From positions 1,550,001 to 1,614,000 of the forward strand of contig JAIQDT010000233.1 in NCBI GenBank assembly GCA_021521415.1: a DNA stretch of 64,000 nucleotides. The letters run 5' to 3'. Under the pieces are notes generated by a model, which made no database searches, had not been told where the DNA came from, and was given only the letters and a program-made list of their open reading frames with translations. A program made the position numbers and the translations under genes. Positions 33,773-43,840 of the stretch are shown piece after piece; within the stretch, counting starts at the first letter, position 1; each line of letters begins with the position of its first letter. The stretch is from Bidens hawaiensis. Its lineage: Eukaryota; Streptophyta; Magnoliopsida; Asterales; Asteraceae.

Positions 33773-34290
33773 TGTTGGATCCCAGATTAACAATCAATAA
33801 CAATTAACAGATCTCAGATCTGTGAATATCCGATTAGAACACCTAAGGATCTAGCTCATAATTAACCTTGATTTAATGTTATGTATGTGTATATATTATC
33901 AATATATTAGATGAATAATGTTAAGGTGAAGCTTGAGAGAGAGCAATTACTCAAAAACTCTTTTTCTCAACTCTTTAAAACTAAACTATACATTAAAGTG
34001 AAAAGTAGTTCACTATATATAGAAGGTGATCTGGTTCGCTAACATCCCCTAGCGAACCAGCTTCCCCTTCGTTACATAAATTGACATAACGAACCACCCC
34101 CTGATTCGTTAACATCCCCTAACGAATCAGGAGGGAATACATTATAATGTCTTAGTTTGCTAACATTCCTAGCGAACTAGACTTAAACTTAACGAACTAG
34201 TTAATAATAAACATTAAATATTACATTAATTAATAAATAAAACATTAACGATAAATACAAACACTCTAGACGCAAAACCGTGCACTAACA
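33773..34290 (-). repeat. 5' LTR of copia B with three inverted-repeat dyads in U3
   Basis: Plus-strand limits TGTTGGATCC and ACTAACA. TATATATA at 34014-34021 is the likely TATA box on the minus strand. Just upstream of it are three dyads: 34031-34060 (CTGGTTCGCTA and TAGCGAACCAG around ACATCCCC), 34101-34130 (CTGATTCGTTA and TAACGAATCAG around the same 8 bases) and 34153-34179 (one mismatch, ACATTCC between). A weaker one with 7-base arms lies at 34068-34093. The motif is that of the leader and spacer arrays. Confidence 0.93.
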
Positions 34291-34295
34291 CAGCT
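34291..34295 (+). other. Right target-site duplication of copia B
   Basis: CAGCT, against CAACT at 19413-19417. The copia A 3' ORF reading resumes right after it. Confidence 0.7.
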
Positions 34296-37200
34296 CATAA
34301 TTCAAACCCTGGAGGTTGAGTTTGTGAAGACCTCAGATGTACCAAAACATGGGGAGAATTCTCATGTTGTCAATATTGTGAGTGATGATGTGGTGAGAGA
34401 TGAGGTGATGGAGGAGGATACACTGAAAGCACTTTGTGATATGTATGGAGGAAGTGATGAGGAGGATGATAGTGAAGAAAGGAGGATAGATGAATGTGAT
34501 TATGATGCAGATCAATCTGATGGAGGAGAATAAGACTATGATGTTCAGAAGTCTTTGTTTGAGAAAAACGTGGAAGAGGAGAGGGAGAAGGAGTTGGAGA
34601 AAAAGGCTGATAATGATAAAAGCGTGGCTGACACTGAAAATGAATTGACTGAAGCCAGAGCAACTAATGCTATTAGTACTGAGCCACAAACTGGTGTAAT
34701 TATGGATATATGAGGTGATACTAAGGAGGTAGTGTTCGCTGAGGAAGATAATAATGATGAAACTTATAAAAAGAAGGATTATGCTATTGACGTGGAGTTG
34801 GAGGACCTAATTGATTAAATTGAAAATTTACCCAGTGAACCAGAAATGGTGAGGGAGACTAATGAGGAGAGGAGGAAGGCTAAGGGGAAATCCATTGCTA
34901 AAAATGAAGAACAATTACATCCTCTGCAAACTCAAAAGAAATGGTCTATGGATGATGTATTGGATGTTAATGAAACTGATGAACAAGGTGCCAAAAGGCA
35001 TACAGACACTTTAAATAAAATGTTGGAAAGGGAAAGAATTATAAAATTATTAACTAAGCAAGAGTTTGAGGAACAAGAAATATTGTTGGAAGAGGCTGAA
35101 ATTGCCAAAAATTTAAATGAAGAGGGGGGCTTGATCAAGATGTAATTGGAAGCTTGATCAAGTTGACGCAAATAGAAGAGGTTTATAATACCCTAGCTCT
35201 TGTTATTTTTAACTTGAAGAAGGCTGAAGAAGAGGCACCAACTTCAACCACTACTGAAAACATTACTGAAGATTCAAATAAGCAGTTGCTGACTGATGAA
35301 GCTGGAGGGCCAATAATCAAAACTTTATCTAAGAAATGGTTAAACTATGCTAAAAAAGTTGTGGAAAAGAAGGATGCTTGGGAAAAGTCTAATGATGACA
35401 AATTTGCAAAGAAATATTCAAGGAAGAGGAGTAGATATAATGGGAGAGATGATGATAGTGATGAACCTCAGAAGAAGAAGGCTAATAAGTCTGATAAGCC
35501 TGAATATTTTGTTGAGAGTCCAAAAGATGTGGAAAGCCCTGTTAAGGCTGTTCCTTTGCAAACAATCATGCCACATGATTTTGTTAATGAACCAAGGATT
35601 GAAGCTCTGGATGATTTTTCTGATGAAGTAGATGACACTGTTGACTCCCCACATGTTGAAATGACATATAAACATAGGAAGAATATACAAACAATGTTGG
35701 ATAATGCAAGGAGGAATGACCCAAGAATCTTGGAATTGATTAAACATGGTTACAAGTATGAAGTTTTGACTCATATGACTGATGAGGAGTTGCAGAAGTT
35801 AAATTATGGAGAGGCTGATGATATTAGGAGAAGGATGGAGAAAATAATCGTGATTCACTAAAACACAGGACTTACTTGAGATGGCATGGACTTTCTTAAA
35901 AAGATTTGAGCAAGATGAAGTTTGATGAGCTGGAGAATGCATAACTAACAACTGTTAAAACTTTGAAGAGAGAAGAGTTAGAGAGATTGAAGAAAGAAAT
36001 AAATGACAAAGAAAAGACTGAAAGACTATTCAATAACTATGGTGGCAAAGTTAAGTTTTTAGTTGAACATGGAATATCTTTTGATATTTCAGATAGTCTT
36101 ACAAAGGAACAAGTGGAAACTCACTTTAGAATATTTTCAAGGAAGGATGAGTTTGAAAGAGTTACCAAAAGGCCAAGAGTTGTTACTCTAGCTGAGAGGG
36201 AGAAGGCTGAAAAGAACAAACAGTGGGAAGATGAACAAATAAAACTCCTTGATAGATTGATGGAAGCGAGGGGGAGAGGTGAAGAAACTCAAGGGATGAG
36301 CATAACTGCAAAGCTTTCATTATACAAGTCTGAAAAGAAAAGGATTGATCTTGAGAAGGCTGAATCCTCAAAAGCTCCCAAGGTTCCTCCAGTTGTGTAT
36401 GTAAAAGAGGAACCAGTAGAACACCTAGATCCATGGGAAGATGAAAACAAGATCAAGACCCTAAAAGGCTTGATGCTTAGCAAGGGAATGGCTGAAGGGG
36501 TGTTTGACAACCTTGGAAAAAGTTAACTCAAAGACTTATTTTACACTAAGAAGGTTGAATGGGAGAAGCTTGAGGCTGAACAAAGAAAACTCCTACAATT
36601 CCAGTGTGGGCCAAAGGTTGTGGTGATTGGAACACAAAGATCTGTCCTTGAGGGCCCAACTGATGATGAAATTATGGGAATGATTACAACTATGGCTAAG
36701 AATGGAGAGATATACTTAAACCTGGTTATGCTGCCAAAAGAGAAAATCATTGAATTATTTGTAAAGAAATATGGGCATGTGAGGGTCCCTATCACTAAAA
36801 ATAAACATATTTCAAGACCCTCGGCTGTAAGTGCCCCAATACCCACTACTAGAGCTTCTCATTCAAGACGACAAAGGCCACCATCTGATATGGACCTACC
36901 AAAGAAGCTCTTCTTCGAAGCACAAACTGACACAATGAAAGTAGTAATGAAAAGTGGAAAGTTGAAGGAGATTGTCTTCATGGATGACTTCGAAAAATTC
37001 AAAAGAGAACAACTCGAAGAGATGGCAACTATGAATCTGTATGGTTATCATAATAGACATAGATTTGCAGGAAGACAAAGAAATGAATTATCAAATCATC
37101 TCAAGGATCAAGCCAGACAAGGTTTCCCAATGCTAAACAAAAAGAGGAAATGGGAAGTCTCTGAGTATGAAAGAAACAGGAGAGTAAAGAGGACGAGGGA

Positions 37201-37510
37201 GATAAGGTATGCTGAAGATACCTACAAGTCAAAAATGAAGAACAAAAACCCTCTGGAAAACATGATGGAGTGCATTAGTATGAGGCGGTAGATGAAAAGG
37301 CCTAACTCTGAAGTCCAGAGAAATGAAAGGATTACAAGCATTGATTATCAAGTACAAGATGAATCCTTCATTCTCTTAAACTCGGATGGGCTAGCCTTGG
37401 GCATCATCAAAGAAGATGAAGAACTGCAATATCTGCATGATGAAGATTTGGTGGATATATTCAGGTGGACCCCGCCCCTCAATCATCCTCACCAACAGGA
37501 ATTATTCTAA
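34296..37510 (+). pseudogene. copia A 3' ORF, C-terminal part
   Basis: Continues the heptad-rich region cut at 19417 (IIQTLEVEFVKTSD). An acidic region with EEDDSEERR follows, then Lys/Glu-rich stretches that should be helical. Basic clusters SRKRSRYNGRDDDSDEPQKKK (about 35412-35480) and NKKRKWEVSEYERNRRVKR (about 37135-37190) look like nuclear-localisation signals. The acidic-to-basic, coiled-coil-rich character fits the copia B product, but detailed similarity here is weak. Stops at about 34531, 34711, 34816, 36524 and 37289 and frame changes near 35140 and 35880 break it. With 17839-19417 it sums to about 1,600 codons. No enzyme domain recognised. I considered a host gene and rejected it because the frame continues across the copia B insertion. 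Confidence 0.65.
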
Positions 37511-37746
37511 TTTAAGGAAAGAGCCGCAAGTGTGAAGTTGGATAGAAGACAAAAAGCCTCAAGCTCAAGGAGATAAGATTAATTTTATAGCTTAGGTTTA
37601 CTTTGTAATGTCCATGGGACATAATTTCCAACTTGTAATATTTGTTTTAATTATGATATGTAATTTCATTTTGAATTTTGATGTGTATTTTAGCTAACTG
37701 TATGTAACCTTAGAGGTGTATTGGTACAACTGAGGTGTTCCAATCT

Positions 37747-37756
37747 AGTGGGAGAT
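37747..37756 (+). promoter_or_regulatory. Polypurine tract of copia A
   Basis: AGTGGGAGAT lies directly before the 3' LTR. This purine run is typical of Ty1/copia and marks the LTR start at 37757. Confidence 0.7.
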
Positions 37757-37835
37757 TTTTGGGTCGAAAATATGACAAGAAAAGACATAAGGAATATTGT
37801 AATCTTCTCAACCTCTCTCTGAAAAGGCTAAGTAT

Positions 37836-40122
37836 TGTAACAACTCGGACTTTTCGAAACCAATATTTTCGTTAAATACCCGACCCATTTCGATGCTTCG
37901 GGAAATTTTATCACGCTTATCGAGTTCTTTAACTTTTATAATATTATTGTTTAACTATTTATTTATATTATATAAAATAACTTTCCTACTTTGGCAAAAA
38001 TCACCCAAACCTAAACTTTTGTCCAACTTTGTTTCCACCTTCAAACTCCAGGGACTAAAAGGCAAATATTTCATATTAGTATGTTATTATTCTATAACCC
38101 GTTCCTCAAACCCCTTTTTCATACCCAGATCCGTTTAGTGTCTTGAGCCTTAATTCTCGCGTCTAGTATAGGAAGTGAATCATCAAATGTATTATACTTG
38201 CCATATACGGCCTGACCGACATTCTAATTGCGTTCAATCAATCAATTTGATTCGTTTTACCATATTAGTTTAGCCGACCCTATCACGAGCTCTTTATACA
38301 TGTAATAGTTTATATAAACGCAATTAAACTGGTATGCTCGATCATTATCGCGGTGTCATCCTAAGCTTAATTATATTAAAACAGCCTTGACATCACTGTT
38401 CGTGTTCTTCTTGGCCTTCAGCCTCAGCGCCCATTTAAGCCATCATCAGAGCATCGTTCTAGGTAATCAATAGTGTCACTTTGGTCGTTTGACTTCGTTC
38501 TTCGTTTCCCCTAAGGTTAATCGGCCAATCGATTAACGATTTGGCCGATTGATCTTATTAGGGTTCATTTTTGAATAATGGATCTATGCTGTTATATTTT
38601 TAAATTTTCAATATCAATGTTTAATCAAACATGCATCTAGATCAGTTGGTCTGTGTGTTTGTTGGTTGTCTGCTAGGTTTAATGGCTGGGGGCGTGCGTT
38701 CGAAACCCACCCAACCCGTTTTGTTTTGTTATTTTTATATAGTTTTCCTATTTTGACATATATTAATATAATTAATCAAATAAATCATATCAATATTTAA
38801 CCACTTATAATTAATTTGTGTTAACCGACATCCTAACTAGTTTCGTTTCCAAATCTCGGTTTAATATTATAAATATGTCTATGTATATATATTAGTATTC
38901 AAATTTATAAAGGTTTTAATGTTTAGAAAGTGTTTTACATTAAAATACATAATATAAGTCTCGTTAATTAATATATTACGATAAGAAAGCATTTTATTTA
39001 AAAGATAATATTTTATGTAAATATTATTATTTATTATTTACAATATTTATTTAATAAGAAATCTTATTTAATAATAAATGTATATATTAAGTAAGGTACT
39101 TTAATTTAAAATAGTTAGTTTTTAAAACAATCTCTTTGTACAAACTATAAAATTATTATAATTATTCATTTAAATATTTTTGTGTATTTCGTATAATTAA
39201 AGTCATATTTATTACGATAAAACCTTGATAATAAAATTTATAATAAATCTACGTAATATTTAACTTTCATTAGTTACACTTGATATCAAATCCCGAACCT
39301 CCATCTCGTCTTAGTTTTGTTATTCCATCAATATTTGTTACCGCAATTATTGTAATTAGGATTCTTGTTGATAAATCCTGAAGAGCTTTCTTACCTTTCT
39401 CTCTTGCCTAATCGCTAATGTGAGTATTTCACTCCCCTCTTTTACTTATTTTAACCATTTTGGGGACATATGCGTTCGTATATATTTTTATATTATATAG
39501 TACTCAATCGCAACTGTTTATCCTTGTGTGTTTATCAGTTTGCCTAACTTGCTATTTGCTTACTTGCTTTGTTTGAATACTACTTTCTTATTTCAGCAAC
39601 CGATGTCCATTTTATGGTACGGTTTAGTCCTTGCTTGGTAACCAATGTCCATTTTTATGGATTGGTTGAGCCCTTTCTTTATGATTTCTTTCTTTATGGT
39701 TTGCTTTCTCTATAGTTGTATGATTGTTATGTGCTATGGCTTATCTGTATATCTCACAGGAACAGTTTGCACTTTTACTTATTAATATATAGTGTCTCAA
39801 ATCTGGTGATTTACTCACTCAACCTTATGTTGACAAACCTATTGTATTTTTAACGCATATGCAGGTTATCGTGTGATGTGATTCTCAAGCTTGTATTTGA
39901 AGAAAATTTAGGTTGTATGATAGAGAAGAAGACACAAGATTAGAATATGAAATTTTGTTTTATTTGTTTAAATTAATTTATGTACTTTGGTGAATGTGAT
40001 GTAAATGACTATTTAATTAAATCTAATAGATATTGTCACTTTTAATATTGCATAATAGTACCTTGAGAGCTGTGACAATCAGTTTGCTCCCCGGCATTTC
40101 CGCCGTAGGTTGGGGTGTGACA
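37836..40122 (+). mobile_element. Gypsy solo LTR 1 with target-site duplication AGTAT
   Basis: Starts TGTAACAACTCGG, ends GGGGTGTGACA and is flanked by AGTAT at 37831-37835 and 40123-40127. It is 2287 bp with no internal region, so it is a solo LTR left by recombination between two LTRs. The shared gypsy-LTR block is at 39813-39867. A tRNA-derived SINE-like insert is at 38630-38740. The open frame 37893-38138 is not a convincing gene. Confidence 0.93.
38630..38740 (+). mobile_element. Possible tRNA-derived SINE inside solo LTR 1
   Basis: Box-A-like TAGATCAGTTGG at 38638-38649 and box-B GTTCGAAAC at 38698-38706, followed by a T-rich tail. The gap of 49 bases is longer than in most tRNAs, and no cloverleaf can be drawn, so this is not a tRNA gene. 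It could be a SINE or a chance match in LTR sequence; no flanking duplication is clear. Confidence 0.4.
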
Positions 40123-40127
40123 AGTAT

Positions 40128-40640
40128 GGAAACCGAGCACACTTGGACCTCTCAGCAAGTTTTCACTTATCCTAGCAAGGTATTTTGTCTTCTGGGCAAA
40201 GTTATCTTCTAGAATTCCTCTTAAGTGTTAAACCGATCAAGGTTCACTTTTTCTAGCAAGGTAGTTCTTCAAGCCAAGAAAGGTTTGATTTCGCAGCAAA
40301 CCCTTGGCTAAAACCAAGCTAAAATCAAATTTAGCAAGGTTTATTCTTTTTAAACAGTGTTCCCAGCATGGTTGAAGGAAGTTGATCAAGAAACAAGTTA
40401 AATACTTCTGCCGAGTAAGGTTCAACTCCTAGCAAAGCTACGGTGTTACCAGCACACTTTGGTTTTCTTAATAAGTTAATATTAACAAAGAGTTGAAAGG
40501 ATTCCTAAAGAACAAGTTTGCAAGTGAGACTATATCGAGCAAAGTTTGCTATGGTTAAGAGGAATGAATTCTGCTAGGTGAATATTTTCTTTGGAAAATA
40601 TTCTAAGTTAAGTCTGCCCGGAGAACTGTTACCCAACACA
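40128..40640 (+). repeat. Dispersed motif array TAGCAARSTT in the copia A LTR
   Basis: About 14 variants in 0.5 kb (AGCACACTT, TAGCAAGGTA, TAGCAAGGTT, GAGTAAGGTT, AGCAAAGTTTG). Same core and loose spacing as in the internal array at 16255-17390, and again upstream of a TATAAAAG (40789). Confidence 0.75.
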
Positions 40641-40788
40641 CTTAGGTTACCAGGTCTGCTCGACAAAGAATTCATGCTCAAACCTTGCTCGAAGACCTGT
40701 TTTACACTTAGCATTTATTGTAATAGCTTTAATTATGTACGAATGATTAGGGTTTCCAAAAGTGGAATGTCAGGTGTCAGTGCACGCC

Positions 40789-40796
40789 TATAAAAG
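40789..40796 (+). promoter_or_regulatory. TATA box of the copia A LTR
   Basis: TATAAAAG in CGCCTATAAAAGGAAT, downstream of the motif array and about 280 bp from the LTR end. This fits a U3/R arrangement. Confidence 0.65.
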
Positions 40797-41076
40797 GAAT
40801 AAATTAGGGCACGCCTATGACACGCGACACCTAGACCTTTCATCTGATATTGATTTTGATGGCTGTCTTTATCACGTAGGGATAAACATTCCATTATGAA
40901 ACCCTAATTGATTTTCTATTGTTTCTGACATATTATATTAATGGAAATCTTTTGGGTTACAATGTGTGTTTGTTACCTTTGTGTCTTGTTAGCAACATTT
41001 AGTGTGTTATTGTTTCCGCCTTTAACACTCTATTGTTCTTTACTAAATTAGCAAGTCGTTAACCCTCTTGTCAACA

Positions 41077-41469
41077 CTTAATAGTGTGGGTTACGACATA
41101 GGGACATAGCGATATAATCGAGACCGACAGGTTCTTTTGCTAATATGGTCCAATTCAACCTAGTTTGGCCCGGTTCTCCATTTTAGCATGTTTTAGCTTT
41201 TTTTCCACTCTTTTCAGCTATGTTTAACTCATTAGACCTACAAAACCCAAATATTTTAGTGGCATACATTTTGAAATTAAAAAAGAAATATAATTTAATA
41301 AAATATTATATAAAATATACAAGGGAAACATATATATTTATCATTATATCAAATATTCCGACACTTACTCCATTTTTGTCCTTGAAAAAGACTTATGCAA
41401 TGAAATCAAAAATGAAAAATACGGTTTTAAAAACATATAAGTTATCTTGAAGCTCAGAATAACGCAAAA
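41077..41469. other. Stretch without recognised features, right flank of copia A
   Basis: CTTAA at 41077-41081 is where the right target-site duplication of copia A would be; the left one is outside the window. The rest is AT-rich with no gene seen. The 76-codon frame at 41220-41450 is Lys/Ile-rich and probably chance. Confidence 0.4.
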
Positions 41470-42265
41470 ACCGTGATCACCGATATTGTTGTCCACTTAA
41501 ACCGATGCCTTGATTTTTACCAGAATAAGTAAGATCCAACAATTTCATTTTTCATATAATCTAGTAGGACCCACATTCAAGAACCATTTTATTTTAGATT
41601 TTTCCGTACCAAGACACCCCGACTTGACTTAAACCTCATACTTAAAAAATAAAAACTTTGGTGCACTTTTTATATAAATAGTTAACACGATCAAGGATAT
41701 TGTTTGTTCACCTAAATTTATGCATCAAAGTCTACCAAAGCAACCATTAGATACGATTAAGGTATAATTATTCAACTAACTAGCTAGTGTTCCCACTACA
41801 TGACATACCCATGTTATCAAGAAACACCTCCGGCCCATTTCCACCCGTGATTTTACAAGTTTTCATCTGTCGACTTACATGCGTCCTGTATCTAGTTGAA
41901 CCTATTTTTAATGTTATGGGATGCAAGTTAGAGGACCATGTATGACTAACTGCGGGATGGTCCCTAGATCATATAGATTTTTCTTCACTGTAATTGGCTA
42001 AAGTGAATGTGATGTCAAAAAACTGCGGGTTTCATGCTTAAAAACCCTTAAATTTTTAAATAACCGAAGATACACAGATGATAAACCATAAAAATGCCCG
42101 TGAGGCATCCCACCAATACAGGAATTAAATTTATAAAACCATAAGCCTATGAAGTGTTAACCGCTTAAGCTAAATCCATACTCTAATGTTAAACCTACCC
42201 AAGCATCTTTTGGATTTTACTACTTTTAAGTTAAAGCACACCTAAAATATTTGTGTCCTTTCAAA
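41470..42265 (-). mobile_element. Relic of a third copia spacer (copia C)
   Basis: Collinear in the same plus-strand direction with 24650-25440 of copia B: GATATTGTTGTCCAC, CACCCCRAC.TGACTTAAACC, CATCTGTCGRCTTACAT and GTATGACTAACWGCGG occur in the same order. It is therefore a minus-oriented piece of spacer from a related copia element. No coding part is left; gypsy C begins at its right end. Confidence 0.7.
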
Positions 42266-43394
42266 TTTTAGGGGTTAGCATAACTTAGAAGTACGATAAA
42301 GTTGGATGTAGTTAATTGATAAGCGTAATTGTTATACAGTTAGCCGCATCCAGTTAAAGAGATGAGTTATCATTAACTCAGAAAGGAACCGAGCTCAGGT
42401 GAGTTTTAAGCCCCACTTCCTTGTTATTTTTCCGGGCTGTGTGCATACTCAATGTGAACGTTAATACACTTACCTTTAATGGTAAGTGTATGCTATGATG
42501 ATTGATGTGATAGTAAATATGAATGTTATGAATGAATGCTTGTTTGTGTGTGAACGATCTTCGGATATTGCATGTATCTATAGGGAATGTAATGTGTAGG
42601 ATGCCTAGTATGAAATATGTATGTATGAAAGTATGTAATGAAATGAGTATGTACGAAATTATGATTATATAAAGAAAGTTATGTATGGTTATAGGACGGA
42701 TGGAAGGTATGGTTAAGAGGGAATAGGCCCTAATAATATCTGAGAATGGAGGGAACAGACCCTAATAATATCTGCAAACATAGGGAACAGACCCTAATAA
42801 TATCTGCGAATGTAGAGAACATACCCTAATAATATCTGCGAATGTAGGGAGCATACCCTAATAATATCTTCGAATGTAGGGAACAGACCCTAATAATATC
42901 TATGAAGGTTTTGGGGGTGGAATGCTTTTTAAAACATACATGTATGAATGAAAGTATGTATGTATGTATGTATGTATGAATGTATGTAAGTTTGAAAGAA
43001 ATAATGAAAGTATGTAAGGTAAGATGAAAATATGTATCTTCAGATACGTATTTATGTAAGTATGTGAATGTAATGCACGTTGCCTGATTAACTAGAACTC
43101 ACTCAATGTAGTTGACTTTAAGTATACACGTAGGTGAGTAGGATGAGGCAGCTAGCTTCAGGAGGACACATGGTAGAAGAATAAGAAACTGGCATTTGAA
43201 GACCTGTGATGTTTTTATTAAATAACGTTTTTATGTTGAAAGACAAGAGGCGACAAGACAAGATTTTAAATGATATGTTCTAATATGGTTGAAGTTTATA
43301 TTCGGCGAAAAGTTTTAATTAACTCTGATATTTTGAACTGTGTTTATGAGTAAATCCGTCGTCCATAGTAGGCCACCGGGAACGGGGCCTTACA
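42266..43394 (+). repeat. 5' LTR of gypsy C (left border uncertain)
   Basis: The right border CCTTACA at 43394 lies three bases before the PBS. Homology with 51378-51975 begins at about 42266 in both copies, but there is no TG at that point, so the LTR may be truncated. It contains six units of a 32-bp minisatellite (42712-42905), a GTAT microsatellite (42950-42985) and the shared gypsy-LTR block (43097-43136). Confidence 0.7.
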
Positions 43395-43397
43395 AGT

Positions 43398-43408
43398 TGG
43401 TATCAGAG
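43398..43408 (+). promoter_or_regulatory. Primer binding site of gypsy C (initiator Met tRNA)
   Basis: TGGTATCAGAG three bases after the LTR end; the next bases no longer match the tRNA. Confidence 0.9.
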
Positions 43409-43691
43409 TATGAGTTTGAGAGAATTAAGCATCCTACATGCTTAGAATCGAACAGAGAATGGGAAATAAGTAAGAAAAGATAGAAGATACCAATTCTAGA
43501 AAGCCATGTGTCGCTCAAGCAAGCTAAGTAAAAGTAAAGTACAAGTGGACTCACAAATAGAAGTGTAAAGGACACGGAGAGTAACGTGATCAGCTAATCA
43601 CAGTTGGCCACTATTATTACCCGTTAGCCTTACTATCCTTGTACTAAATAGTTCCTTGAGTGATGCCACTGTGTTTCCTTATAAAATACGA

Positions 43692-43840
43692 ATGGCTGGA
43701 GCAAGGAAAGTGGTTGGTTAACGAGGTCGTACGGGACGTCGTGGTAGGCCACGCATTACCCGGGAACCTTCTGTAGAGTCAGTTACTAACACAAGGGAAG
43801 AAGAAAGTGTAGCTGGACAGAATCCGAGCAACAATGAGGG
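43692..43840 (+). pseudogene. gypsy C Gag, N-terminal end
   Basis: ATG at 43692 after the leader; MAGARKVVG, a stop, then RGRTGRRGRPRITREPS and an acidic Ser/Thr stretch to NNEG. It is cut by solo LTR 2 after GAGGG and continues at 47001. Confidence 0.75.

Larger units (their letters stand above)
19418..34290 (-). mobile_element. Ty1/copia LTR retrotransposon B, complete
   Basis: Two 518-bp LTRs (33773-34290 as 5' LTR and 19418-19935 as 3' LTR in element sense) bound a 13.8-kb interior: PBS, leader with motif array, gag, protease, integrase, RT, RNase H, spacer, 3' ORF and polypurine tract. By eye the LTRs differ at about 16 positions, roughly 3 percent. With a generic plant rate this would be around one million years, but the rate is an assumption. 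Pol has few lesions compared with copia A. Confidence 0.95.
7724..41076 (+). mobile_element. Ty1/copia LTR retrotransposon A (host of three nested insertions)
   Basis: On the plus strand: gag from 7724 (5' part left of the window), pol 11281-14760, spacer 14761-17838, 3' ORF 17839-19417 continuing at 34296-37510, polypurine tract 37747-37756 and 3' LTR 37757-41076. Integrase precedes RT, which defines Ty1/copia. Gypsy A, copia B and a gypsy solo LTR interrupt it. Many stops and frameshifts in gag and pol show it is older than copia B. The 5' LTR and gag start should lie beyond the far end of gypsy A, to the left. Confidence 0.85.
37757..41076 (+). repeat. 3' LTR of copia A, split by a gypsy solo LTR
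   Basis: The start TTTTGGGTCG follows the polypurine tract; the usual TGTTGGG would need one base change. The end GTCAACA at 41076 is complementary to that usual start. Without the solo LTR and its duplication the length is about 1.03 kb. TATAAAAG at 40789 is a good TATA box, with the motif array 40128-40640 upstream. The 5' LTR is not in the window, so the limits cannot be checked against it. Confidence 0.65.

Noticed and set aside
34296..37510. Possible host gene with acidic and basic helical regions
   Set aside because: Removing copia B and one target-site copy joins it in frame to the 3' ORF at 19417, and the copia A polypurine tract and LTR follow.
38630..38740. tRNA gene
   Set aside because: Box A and B are present but no acceptor stem or cloverleaf can be formed and the box spacing is long.
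42712..42905. CRISPR-like array of 32-bp repeats
   Set aside because: Units are contiguous without spacers, in a plant LTR; a minisatellite explains it.
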